Assembly (NCBI GenBank): GCA_037576215.1
Contig: JBANDB010000020.1
Span: 1,302,001-1,366,000, forward strand
Direction: 5' to 3'
Source: Armillaria gallica
Taxonomy: Eukaryota; Basidiomycota; Agaricomycetes; Agaricales; Physalacriaceae
DNA: 64,000 nt
The position numbers and the translations under genes are program-made. The stretch's first letter is position 1, and the number at the start of each line of letters is the position of its first letter. A model generated the notes under the pieces. That model made no database searches. It saw only the letters and a program-made list of their open reading frames with translations, and had not been told where the DNA came from. Shown here in pieces: positions 34,016 through 44,370 of the stretch.

Positions 34016-34426
34016 TCAGTCCTCAGGATCCGCGTCAGGGAGTTCGATGTGATTCTTCATGCATTGACAGCGTCTGAAGATTACATTTCTGGTTTTCCAG
34101 TTAATGACAGGGTTATGGTGTTTAAGCCAGTCATGCCCGAGGTATACATCTTTTGTTCCCAGGTTAGTCACAGTGAGGTCAATGCGCTCACGGTGTTCTC
34201 CGATGGTCAGACAGAGTTCCATGAACTCGGTCACATCTCCTCCCTGGTTCCTGGTCCCATCGGTGTTGTAGATGGGAATGGGTACCTTCGCCTTTCTGGT
34301 GTCGATCTGATGTTTCTCTACATAAGCACGATTGATTGCGCTTCCGGTGCATCCGCTGTCCAACAGCGCTTTCATGCTTAGGACCTTTCGTCCCGTGCAA
34401 GGTTTGATGGTTATGAGGATCAGCAA
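34016..34426 (-). pseudogene. Element D retropepsin-like protease
   Basis: The active-site motif LLDSGCTGSAINRAYVEKH is intact, followed by VPIPIYNTDGTRNQGGDV, the flap-side strand RIDLTVTNLG and VYLGHDWLKHHNPVINW. This is the retroviral-type aspartic protease that cleaves the polyprotein. The upstream ~220 bases (WMGELMDKLLHEFRTND-like) contain TGA stops, and the downstream junction to the reverse transcriptase also carries one (around 34018), so the polyprotein is not continuous. Confidence 0.85.
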
Positions 34427-34651
34427 GTCGCTGGTGGATCCCCAAATATATCAGATAGGTTCCCAAAGCTCGTAGAGCTTTTCACGGGCATGTTCCTTGT
34501 CGTTGGTTCGGAATTCGTGGAGCAACTTGTCCATGAGTTCTCCCATTCAGTCTTTGTGTATCCAAAGGCAAAGGACAGCGCAGGCGGCGTTGTCGTTCAA
34601 TGCTTTGCAGATGGCTTGTAGCGTCCAGTCTACCTCAAAGGGCTTCATCCA

Positions 34652-35794
34652 TCAGTGAGGGACCTCTCGAACCTTCGCGCTGACCTTTACAGGCAGAGCT
34701 ACCATTGGTGAGGTCACCTTGTTCATTGTCTCATCTGTTTTGTTCAGGAGAGACTTCGTCGCGCATGTCGGGGATTTGGGCGGAGTCAGAAGCGGCATGA
34801 CATGCGGCTTCAGGGAAATCGTCGGGCTGCCAGCAGCAAGCCATCGTCGGAAAGAGGTGTCGTCCTCTTCATCGGGTATCTCAATCATACTTACATGCCC
34901 CCTCTTTACCGCCTGGGCACTAGCGGCTTCCTCCCGTTCAGCTTTCTTGTCATCCTCTCCAGCCACGAGTAGGGAACCGGAGGTGCGTTTCCTGGGGGCG
35001 TCGTCTTGATCTTGGCCGCAAATACATGCAGAGACGCTAGACTTGACTAGGGCCGCAGCGGCAGACTTACCAGTTTTATCGCTGACCCCCTGGCCCGTAA
35101 AGGGACCTTGCAGTCCCATAGGGTCCCTCGTTTCTTTTGGGGTTCCCAATCTCCCTTCGGTCATCAGGTCTTTAGCCTGGGGGCACAGACCCTGCAGCTG
35201 GTCAAGGGAAGGGTTCTTCACTTCGGCTATGTGTCCTCTGCTAGCCGGTTCGTCCATCCTTGCGGTATTCCCCTTGTACGGGACAGATTTCGCCGAGGCT
35301 ATTTTCTGTACCTGGGGGGCTGCTTCGTCAAGAGTGTAGCCCCTTGCCCCATCTGGTCGATCCTGTCTTGCAGCGCATGCCCCACTGTCCTTGGAATCAC
35401 CTTGAGTCATGGGGTCATGCACCCAAGGAGTCACCGTTAGGATAGGTGGCGATATGGGGGTCGCCTTGTCGATCGATGCGTTCACTCGTGATGAGCTACT
35501 TGCTGGTTGATTAGCCATTCTTCTTGCTGAGGGTTTCCCCACTGCGGCATGCATTGAGTGAGGGCCCACAGCTATCCCTCCTTGTGGGGGAGAGACATCT
35601 GTAGAGTCGTTAGTCAAGTCCATGTCCCGAAGGACGTCATATCGGTTTGCTGATTCTGTAACTGGGCATGTGGTAGAAGTCAAAAAGTGGCATGTAGGCT
35701 GTACATTGTTCGTATCGATAGGTATCTGTTCTTTAGAAGTCGCGTTAAAAGAAACCGATCCCATACGGGGGAATCGGGGTATAGTTGAATGCAT
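34652..35794 (-). CDS. Element D linker region between Gag and protease
   Basis: A 380-codon open frame, rich in Ser, Pro, Ala and Asp, with no catalytic motif: ESANRYDVLRDMDLTN, GKPSARRMANQPASSSS, MIEIPDEEDDTSFRRWL, HVMPLLTPPKSPT. Acidic/Pro-rich linkers at this place occur in related chromoviruses. Its first codon lies inside the Gag-Pol reading, so it is probably not a separate protein. It is free of stops over more than 1.1 kb, which supports a fairly recent insertion of D. Confidence 0.55.
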   Translation of the reverse strand: MHSTIPRFPRMGSVSFNATSKEQIPIDTNNVQPTCHFLTSTTCPVTESANRYDVLRDMDLTNDSTDVSPPQGGIAVGPHSMHAAVGKPSARRMANQPASSSSRVNASIDKATPISPPILTVTPWVHDPMTQGDSKDSGACAARQDRPDGARGYTLDEAAPQVQKIASAKSVPYKGNTARMDEPASRGHIAEVKNPSLDQLQGLCPQAKDLMTEGRLGTPKETRDPMGLQGPFTGQGVSDKTGKSAAAALVKSSVSACICGQDQDDAPRKRTSGSLLVAGEDDKKAEREEAASAQAVKRGHVSMIEIPDEEDDTSFRRWLAAGSPTISLKPHVMPLLTPPKSPTCATKSLLNKTDETMNKVTSPMVALPVKVSAKVREVPH

Positions 35795-35899
35795 AGTAAG
35801 AATGTCTGTTTGTAAAAATGAGACTGTCCAGCGGGAGCAGGGTGCGCATCAGTGAAGTCCGTGGTCGCTACAGGCGAATCAGAACCCGAGTGACCTATT

Positions 35900-38610
35900 C
35901 TTTTACCTCCTCAATGTGGGTGCTGTCAGCGAGGGGAACTTCCTCCATTGTCACAGCCCATACCTCCTTCTTTGTCATTGGGCAATCCTTCGATAGGTGA
36001 CCCTTGTTCCCGCATCGGAAACAGAGCCCCTCCTTCATATATCATGCCCAATCCATCTGCATCTTCACGTTGTTTCCTGTCAGGGTCATCCATCTCCCAC
36101 CCGAGTCTTGTCCTTGGGAGTCGGGCTGGGCCTTGGGTGCCATTGGCTTGTTTGTTGCCACTTTCGGGACGTTCAGGGTGGGGAGCTGTTTCTGGTTTGG
36201 AGGCAGCCTCTTGTTGCTGCATTGTTCGTTCCCCTGGACTTGGTCAAAGACCTGTTGCTTCTGTTGCTCTTCGTACATCTGGATGATGCATTGCTTCCAT
36301 TCCTGATAGGTGCGTGGAATTCTGAACCCGATGTTGGCAATGGCATTGCTGTATCCCAGCGGGATCCCCTTTTGCACTGCTTGGATGAGATGTCCCTGTT
36401 CTGATTCGTCGGCGAGTCGATTCGCCAACTTGGCCTCTCTTTCTAGCTTTCAGAAAAAGATGTGGGCTGGGTCGTAACCTATCTTGATCTCGTTCATGTG
36501 TTTCTCATGCATGAGCTCAATTGCGGGGTCTCGGAACTGCTTGCGGAATTCTTCTACGAAGTCGTCCCACTGTGGGAGCTGGTATCGAGGTCCAGTGTCG
36601 TAGTCTGCTTCCTCTTGTTCGGTGGCGTTGAAGTCAGGTTCTGGGGAAATATACCAGAAGTCGTCCTGACGGTGGACCCACCAGTCTTCAGTGTCTCCTT
36701 CCAGAAACGAGGTGAGGAAGGGGATCATGAGGGAGGATACTCCCTGGAAATGGTGTCAGAAGACTGCAAAATAGGTATTGCAATCCCTGAGGAACCGTTC
36801 TATATCATTGTGGTCCCCTTTGAACTTTCGGGGGGTGTTGAGGAGGACCGGCTTGCTGCTTGCCATAGCGGGGGGTGCGTTTGGGTTCCAGGGTCCTAAG
36901 GGCCCGTTCGGGGGTGGACCGTTCCCCAGAGGTGGTCGTAGGATCGAATACTGATCGATATCTGGTCCCGGTCTTGGGTGTCGTCCTCGGGGGGGTCCAG
37001 CTTTCTTTGCGTCTGCTAAGTCGTCTCTTAGCTTAACATTTTCGTTGCGCATCTGCGCGACTATGGCTTCCAGTCACGCAACGCGCTGTTCTGCTGTCTC
37101 TGCTTCTCCTCCTGTCGTCTCTTCATCTTCCATTCGTTCTTCTCCGCCTCCTGCTCTGGCCAGTAGGAAGCTGGTGTGTGGTCCTCTGTACTCTTGTCGC
37201 TTCGGATTGCGGTGCATCAGAGGCGAGTCCGGGAGTGGCCCAACGTGGAAGTTGGGTATGTCGGTGGGGTTCTGTGAGGGGACGAAGCCGGCAGGGAAGG
37301 GGTAATGGAAGGTCTCAGGCATCGGGAACCAAGGTTTGGTTCCAGAGTCTGTCGTTCTCTGCTGTGGCGAGGGGCCAGAGGGCATCCTCCAGCTCCCTGT
37401 GTTCATCGGTCATGCGGAATCGGATGTGTCGTAGTCGGTTTCCCTCTGCTGGGGGATACCACTCTCGGTTCTGGTTCTCGAAGATTCAAGCCATAATCAT
37501 GTCACGTTGTTGCGTGAGGGTCCTGTGTATGGGGTCTCCCCACTCCGTGGCGAGGAAGTACCCCATGGGTTCTCGAACCCGATGATTGTTCGCATTAAAT
37601 CGTCATTCGAGGTCCTGCCATCTGAGGTCCCAGGCGGCAGTTCGTTTGGGTCCCAAGATCTCTCGATCTCGGACCGATAGCTCAGGCCAGTTGAAGTCAG
37701 CTCTTCCGAGGTAGAAGGGATCCCCTGTGATCTGCTCGTTTCCCTGATGGTAGTAGCAGAGGGGGTTGAACTCGTGGTCTCGGACGATCCACTGCTGGTA
37801 GGTGAAGAAGTTGTCAGCAGGGGAGTCGGAGTCTGAGGCGTCTGATTCTGGGAATCTTCCCTGCGATCCCATTCGAAGTTGGTCGGGGTGAGGGATAATG
37901 ACCCTTGGTTGTATGCGGGGATGGCGTCGTAATATGGGTAGTGGGCCGCCAGGGTATGGAGGAGTGGGGTTGTCAGTGTCGGTGTCTCGGATGGTAATAA
38001 CCTCTGGTATTCCCAGTTCTGCGGCGGTAAAACCTGGGGTATCCCCAGGGGCCACTGGTTGGTCCCATACCCTGAGGCTGGCTGGGGTATCATCTGGTTG
38101 CCAGGTCCCCACAGGGTAGTCCTGGTCATCATCTGCGGGCCTGTCGAGGATGGCAGTCCATACCAGCCTGGTCTTGGGGACAGGGTGCAGACTGGGGGTT
38201 CTTGGAACATTGCTGGGCCCCAGGGTTGTGTTTCGGGGTATCTTGGGGGCGCTAATCTCCTGCCTACTCTTGAAGAACTCGGTAGAGGAGTCACGGGAGG
38301 CATGCGCAGTGGTTCGTGCGTGCATTCGTCAGTGCGTTGTTGTTGTCATTGTTGTCGTAGACGACGCGTTTCTTGGGGTACGGGAGTTGGTGGTGGTAGG
38401 GGTGTGCCATGGTTCGAATCGGGGGATGGCATAGAGCCTGGGGTAGTCATTGTATCAAACAGGGACTAGGAGTCCCCAACGTTGTAGTTGGTTTCTGATT
38501 TCTTCTCGGAATGCGAGAACGATGAGGGCAGTAAGGAAGATGATTAGTACAGCCCCAGCGAGGGCTGTTCCGATGGCGATTGTCTGGGTCATGGTCAGGT
38601 CGGGGGTCAT
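35900..38610 (-). pseudogene. Element D Gag
   Basis: The ATG at 38610 opens MTPDLTMTQTIAIGTALAG followed by a hydrophobic helix (to LIVLAFREEIRNQL), then a TGA at 38457. The frame continues Pro/Thr-rich (37603-38325: VIIPHPDQLRMGSQGRFPE, WELSVRD-like region) to 37074-37406. The capsid part is at 36042-37052: NTPRKFKGDHNDIERFLRDC, LEGDTEDWWVH, YQLPQWDDFVEEFRKQFRD, KLEREAKLANRL. A CCHC knuckle, CFRCGNKGHLSKDC, lies at about 35980-36030. Stops in AVF*HHF, IFF*KLE and DWA*YMK are TGA at expected Arg sites. Role: virus-like particle shell and RNA binding. Confidence 0.8.
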
Positions 38611-38816
38611 TGGTGCCGTCGTAGGCGGTCTATGTCATGCAGTAGTAGTGCGATTTGTTGGAGGGTGGCCTGTACTAGGACGAAGGCGATTATGTTCAAG
38701 GCGAGGGGATATCTCCAATCTACGCCTGGGTCTGTTGGTGGAGCCATCGTAGGGTCTGATTGACGACCTGGACCATTCTTTTCCTCAATTGATGTTGAGG
38801 TCGTAGTCTCCTCCAT
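38607..38816 (-). CDS. Small membrane ORF upstream of Gag in element D
   Basis: From the ATG at 38816 this frame gives about 69 residues: a Thr/Glu-rich start (MEETTTSTSIEEK), then PGVDWRYPLALNIIAF and a hydrophobic stretch predicted to cross a membrane, ending DRLRRHQ. Its TGA stop (38609-38607) overlaps the ATG of the next frame (38610-38608) as ATGA, the geometry used for termination-reinitiation. The frame is open further upstream to about 38885, so the real start is uncertain. Function is unknown. It may be a separate leader protein or a Gag extension split by an indel. Element A has no equivalent ORF. Confidence 0.4.
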   Translation of the reverse strand: MEETTTSTSIEEKNGPGRQSDPTMAPPTDPGVDWRYPLALNIIAFVLVQATLQQIALLLHDIDRLRRHQ

Positions 38817-39038
38817 AGTATCCACAGTAGTCGCACTGCTGATTGTCTTCACTGTATTCGGGGGAGGGGATAGGTCGCTTCAGATGTTTTTCTGGTTTCG
38901 TTGGGGTTTCTTTCTACCACCTGGGGTTCCTGACTGTTCCGGGTTCTTTCAGTTCTTGATGTATTTTGGGGGACAGGTGTTTCATCAGTTTGATGGCATA
39001 AAAGATTCCCTCGGTGAACGATGGGGAATATAGTAGAA

Positions 39039-39051
39039 AGCTTTGAGCTAA
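39039..39051 (-). other. Element D primer-binding site (self-priming type)
   Basis: The minus-strand sequence TTAGCTCAAAGCT lies one base inside the 5' LTR. It is the exact 13-nt reverse complement of the predicted transcript start in the same LTR (39214-39226). No tRNA 3' end that I know matches it. Confidence 0.7.
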
Positions 39052-39052
39052 C

Positions 39053-39422
39053 TGTTATGGATGGACTCGGGAATAACAAACAAGGTGACTAACGTAGCAC
39101 TGCCTCTCACTTTGGGCAGGGTGATAGTACCGTGGAGTTTGCTACAATGAGGCAGTGTAACGCATTAACTCTGGGCTCTGTTAAGAGAAGAGGAAAGTCC
39201 GTATGGATTGGATTTAGCTCAAAGCTAGGGTACATGGCTGAGAGCTACGCTACTTATATACTGTTCATTCAGTGTATGTATCTATTTGTCCATCTGTCAT
39301 TTGGGTGCTTCGATGAATGGAAACCATGCGGTTGCCAGGCATCGAAGGAAAATGTTCAAGTCGTTCGATTTAGGTGTGGGATGCCGAGGTGCCGAGGTGG
39401 AAAAAATGAATAAATCGTAACA
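39053..39422 (-). repeat. 5' LTR of element D
   Basis: 370 bp. Read on + it starts TGTTATGGATGGACTC and ends AAATCGTAACA. On the minus strand TATATAAG (39253-39260) is followed about 33 bp later by AGCTTTGAGCTAA (39214-39226). It includes a short GCCGAGGT tandem duplication that the other LTR lacks. Confidence 0.9.
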
Positions 39423-39712
39423 TCAAGCTTCCAAAACCGATTGTAGACCCACAGGGTTTGAACCTATGCCATCCAGAGACACAATAACCAAATAAACCCT
39501 GTCTGACAAGCCAAAGGGTTTGAACCTGTGCCACTTGTGGGAATGAGAACCCTCAAGTGCACACTAATTAGACCACAGGGTTTGAACCTGTGCTGCCTGT
39601 AGCACTGCATGTTACAAAGAAGGCCTCTGCATGAACACTAATCAGACCAAAGGGTTTGAACCTCTGCTGCCTATAGCACCTTGCATCACAAGAAAATCTC
39701 AAAACTCAAGAG

Positions 39713-40071
39713 TGTTAGACCTGAACTCCAATCAAGAGTAAATAAAAGCTGTCTTGTGTTTGGGCAGTCACCGTTGAGTCTCGAAGCGAAAGGAGATAAG
39801 GCTAATGTCTTAGCATCTTAGCAAGAATTAGTGGGAGTGATCAGTATAGATAAATGTTAGATCGAAGCTGGGAAACATACAGTGAGAGCTACACTACTTA
39901 TATACTGAAAGTGAGGGTCTAAATATAAGTCAAATGTTGGGAAGAAGTGGAACATGCATAAGTTGAACAACAGTCACGAGTTACAACATACAATCAGTCC
40001 AGGTGTCTATAGATAAGATGAGATATGATAGGCACTAAAGATAAGATAAAAGAAATGAATAAATCATAACA
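39713..40071 (-). mobile_element. Solo LTR of family A, minus strand
   Basis: 359 bp, starting TGTTAGACCTGAACTCC and ending AAATCATAACA, the inverse of the element A LTR. AAGAG flanks both sides (39708-39712 and 40072-40076). C1 has the uninterrupted site GCACAAGAGTGCG. No internal sequence is present, so it arose by recombination between two LTRs. Confidence 0.9.
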
Positions 40072-41085
40072 AAGAGCATGTCTGTAATGACACAAATCTC
40101 TTATTCTCAGGTTAGAGCACAAGTCAAGCAATCACTCAAACAGTACACAAGTGCTGCATTAGCTTTCTACACCTCACACACTACTCAAGTCACTCAAATG
40201 TTATCAATAAGATGTCTATTCTCTCACTCGATGCTACAAACTAATCCCAAAGCTAGAGCGCTAAGCTGAGAGCCTTCGTGCTCCAACAAGGGGAGTCCAA
40301 AACTTGTACACTATTACTACTCTACGGTATTTCTATACTATGTGCTCTACCAATTAATACAACCTTAAATAGTAACTCTCAGCTTGCAGAACTTCCTTTT
40401 CTGGGTCCTGCATATGTTGCCATAATTATGCCATGGCTTGGCACTTACTCAGAGCTCTGGCTTGGGGCCAGATCCTGGTCTCTCAGTGGCATGACATTGG
40501 TTAGCCACACTATCCACACGTACTGACATCACCTAGTATCTCCTTGGAGTTGTAGCTTAGCATGCAACTCGTCTTTATGGTAATAATATCTTCTAGTAAT
40601 TTCCATGGTCTTCTAGGACCACCAGCTTCTAGTCTAGGCCTCATGCACATCAGCCAAAGTCAGAGACATTGGTCTTACTTCAATTCTAAACATTCTGAGG
40701 TCTAGAGCACTAGCTCCTGGCATGGCAGTGCCTTGCGCATCATAGATCAAGGTCACATGAAGTATCAATTATCTCCTGAGCTCTGCTGGTTCTATTCTTA
40801 GCACGCATCTTCTGTGCATTGTCAGCATACTCAGTGTCAAGTGCTGGAGCTTTAGACTTAGTGTGACCCTTATGGTATTGCTCTACAGTTAAGCCTTGCA
40901 CTCCACTGAACATCACTCAAGGTACTTCATTGTCTGCACTTAGGACATTGCACTCTAAGGTATATCTCATTGCCTCGGTATCTAGGTCTTATAAAATGTA
41001 TGTATTGATACATTTCATGAAATTACATGTGTCAATGCTAGTAGTAGTAATAGTATTCTTTGCTGTCACTTTCAGTAATGAGGGA

Positions 41086-43500
41086 GAGTGGTACTAATGA
41101 GGTCAAAGACCGTTGTTTCACTCAAGTCCTAGATGTCATTGCTTGTTACTGGCTGAAACCACTACAAGGAGTTCCATAGGCTATATGGAAACACCATATC
41201 GCTACTGTAGCCTACCTAGCCTATATATCCGGTCTAACTACAATTCAAAATAGTTTTCCTGATGTTGCAGACCCTGAAATATTATAGAATCTTGTAGAAT
41301 CTTAATGACTAGTAGTATATATATTTTGTCCATGTCTAATCTAATTTCACTACTCTTCAACATCCATTTAACTATGTGATTTAAGCATATTTGATCAGTT
41401 ACACCCAGTGCTTGTTAGCACCTATATCAGATCCCTCTTGGTGGTTGGAACTCAGCTTTAGGACATCCTCACACATGACTTGGGTTTTACTTGACTATTC
41501 ATTGTCTCATGTATTACTCAAAATACTCTGATTCTTAACAGTATTCATGTATATTATCTATAATGCAAGGTGCTTAGTCACCACCTCTGGTGTGCAAAGC
41601 CAGCAGGATTAGCCAATGTTTTTTTTGCTCTTGCCAAACACATTCTTCTGATAAGATAAGATGACTGGCAAGAGGAATTTTGATAAAATTAAATGTAGCG
41701 TGAGATATATATAGACTGATACAGAATGTCATCTGGGGCCAATTTGGCCACAGCAGCTTTGCAGGGCCATAACTGCCCTATATGGTATTATTTGCCTCTC
41801 ACATAACTGTACACTGCCAGCTATCTGAAGTTGAGTTTGGGGCCAAAATTGACATGAGTTTGGTCAGAAAACAAGAAAGATTTCTCTGATTTGAGTTTTT
41901 TTCCTGTCAACCTGGTCAAAGACTACAATATCTCAACTAATTACTGTGCCCAAATACTGAAATGAATTCTCACTTCTTCCACTCAGAGATTTCCATCTGC
42001 ACCAAGATGTACACAACCATGCACAAATAGGCACCCACCCCAGCTCAACACAAATAGAGAAATCTCAACAATCCCAAGATCACCCATAAATTATAATATT
42101 GATACTTTTACATACAATTAGCTACAGTATAGTTGCAGTAGTGTTATAAAGTGCAAGATGTATGCATAGGCTCTATAGGGCCTGTGGTTACTTAAAACAT
42201 GACTTATTCATTCTTTTACTCAATCTGCTGCCAAATCTGGGAAAATCATTGTCTAAATTTTCAAAACATTTCTCTCCAGGAATTTTGCCCCTGCACATCA
42301 GAGGCGATGACTAAGTGCCTTCCACCACACCTTTCCCATGATTGATACCACATAATTGGTACACTGCTATTATGGAATCAATTGATACTCTTGCTTGTGC
42401 TTTATAGAAATCATTGTAGCCACTTCCCTCTTTCTGTATGGCCTCTGCTTACTTGCTCAGATTTTCCTGATAAAACAAAATAGCAGGACACCCACCGAAG
42501 CAGGAAAAGAAGTGAATTAGTGAGGAGTAGAGACTCGAGAGAGCTGCTACAAGTACATATGAATAACAAAGAGTAGACATATTCAGTAGGTCATATGTAA
42601 TATATGGGAGAGGTGGGTGGGTGAGTGAAAAAGTGTCAATTTATAAAAGATGGAATGATGATGGTGATGGATGGTGAATGATGATGGTGAAACAGTGATG
42701 ATGGTGATGAATGACATGAAGATCACTCATTGTGCCTTCATTTCGATGTCATCCCAAGCCTGGCATCTGCCACAACTGCAGCACCTGACTAGGAATGAAA
42801 TGAGAAGCTGACAGAGGTCACCAGGACACTGATGATGACGATGATGATGCTCTGAGCTCATACAGAGGCCTACAAAAATGTTCCCTACCCCTGGAACCCG
42901 CATTTACGCCAAGCTTATTGCATTATATATGCTTCATTAAATATGTCCCACTGATTAGTTTACCTTTGTGGAATCCCTAGTCTCATCAAAGAGACAGAGT
43001 GAGTCTTTACAAGCCCTACCAAGCTGCTATTACTGACCAGCACCATGGCATAAGCTATGATTGATATCAAGAAGAATGAGTAATTTGCATGCCTTAATTT
43101 GATATGATAGACATCAGGGTTGGTTCAATCTTACACCTCTTCGCTCCACATGATGGCTAGAATCTGTCAATAATCTGATGACATGTACAATGATCACAGG
43201 GTAGTAAAACATTGACACAAGCATTCATCCTTGTTATTACACAAGATCACATTTAGAATGAACTGAAGAATACAGTACATACCTCCCTTTAAGAAGACAG
43301 TCTTTCAACTCGACCGAAAACTTGAAATCCAGTCCTTCCTTCTTCATGTTCACCAAATCACATAGCGGTGAATTTCATGCAGAGTCTTGATCATACCATT
43401 GAGTGAAACACTACTCCTTCTAGCAAAAGGCCATTTGCCACCCCCCGACATGGAGCATGCATTTTAAATTCGGTACATTTCCTTTGGCCAGAGCCAACAC
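41086..43500. other. Non-coding stretch, 2.4 kb
   Basis: AT-rich sequence with stops in all frames. I see no gene, LTR end or clear repeat other than the microsatellite at 42651-42716. It separates the C2 element from the F-box pseudogene. Confidence 0.5.
42651..42716 (+). repeat. GATGRT-type microsatellite
   Basis: Imperfect array of GATGATG/GATGGTG units (TGGAATGATGATGGTGATGG onward). Simple low-complexity repeat. Confidence 0.75.
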
Positions 43501-44190
43501 TTAAAAGATGTTGCCTGTGGTGTCTGTGTCAGTGAATATGTCGAGCTTTTCGAGAGCAGGAGATTGCATTAGCGTTGGGATACAGAAGCTGTTGACAGGT
43601 ATGGGGGCCAAGAAGGCGAGATTGGCCAAATCAGATTCAGAGCGATGGAGGAGGTTGATGATATGTGGGTAATCAAGGGACTCCAGGGTTCCTGGAAGGA
43701 TTCCAGGCAATGGTTATGTTTGCGACACGAGAATTTGAAACTCCTGGAGTGCCAGAAGGGTGATATAGTCCAAGGTCAGTGGGATCTTAGTGATCTGAAG
43801 CACATCTTCCCATGGAAGGACAAAAGAGAGTTGTCCATGATAAGTGTGGACCACGTGGGTATGTGATTGACAACAACCATTCAACGTTGAAGAAATGTGG
43901 GGGTGCAGCTGTTGCCATGATGATTGAGATGAGATGCTGCAAATTATGGAATATGGAATGTATCTCTGAAGGGTCGTAGGAGCATACGTGGAATCTCTGA
44001 GGCATGCGCACGTTGATAGGTATATACGAATAAGGAATACGATGGACAGTCACTTCGGTAATGGGAGATGAAAGGAAAGGATTGTCTTCAGCCATGTGGC
44101 AGTGGAGTGGTGGGTCTAATTCTCCGCAAATGGCGATATTTACCATTGATAAATTGATCGATGGTAATGAGACTGAGGACAGCAGATTGG
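43501..44190 (-). pseudogene. F-box/LRR-like gene, 3' part (left of the KDZ insertion)
   Basis: The frame ending at the KDZ insertion reads leftward LLSSVSLPSINLSMVNIAIC, ITEVTVHRIPYSYIPINVR, LQHLISIIMATAAPPHFF, then shifts into GTLESLDYPHIINLL, SDLANLAFLAP and LMQSPALEKLDIF. Spaced Leu/Ile blocks and the L..L..P.LEKL pattern fit the leucine-rich part of agaricomycete F-box proteins. A frameshift and stop near 43787-43710 disrupt it. It joins in frame to the part at 52275-52943 when the 8.1-kb KDZ element and one AGATTGG are removed (L-S-N-L-L-S-S). Confidence 0.55.
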
Positions 44191-44370
44191 CCGTCACCCT
44201 GTTTATGATTCTTAAGAATATTGATGATGGAACATAAATGACTCTTTAAGCACTTGAAATGATTAATACTGTGATTAAAGCTCATATTTAAAGCACTACA
44301 TTAATCACAAGATGCTTAATCAAAGGTCCACACAGAAACAGAATACACATGCACACAGAATTGGCAACAA

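Larger units (their letters stand above)
27992..39422 (-). mobile_element. Element D: Ty3/Gypsy chromovirus, minus strand, nearly complete
   Basis: LTRs lie at 39053-39422 (5') and 27992-30710 (3', enlarged by a nested fold-back element). TCAA(C/G) flanks both ends, and C1 has the uninterrupted site TGCTCAAGCTTCC. Reading leftward, the internal region holds a small membrane ORF, Gag with a CCHC zinc knuckle, a linker, protease, reverse transcriptase with intact YLDD, RNase H, integrase and chromodomain. It is much richer in CpG than element A and has fewer defects, so it is younger, but every module still has at least one stop (mostly TGA for CGA). Confidence 0.92.
27543..41085 (+). mobile_element. 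Element C2: second copy of family C, interrupted by D and a solo LTR
   Basis: Three blocks match C1 in order: 27543-27991, 39423-39712 and 40072-about 41085. The start GTTGAAGAGACTCTG is the same as in C1. The G-rich tract and TGTGATAGAAGC junction lie at about 27640-27665. The B-box-like array has five units here (27964, 39451, 39514, 39575, 39649). Element D is inserted after 27991 and a solo A-type LTR after 39712. The right boundary is approximate because no target duplication could be matched. Confidence 0.6.

Noticed and set aside
34719..38469. Many + strand ORFs opposite element D (for example 35043-35339, 38059-38469)
   Set aside because: They are antisense shadows of Gag/Pol of element D; none shows a domain.
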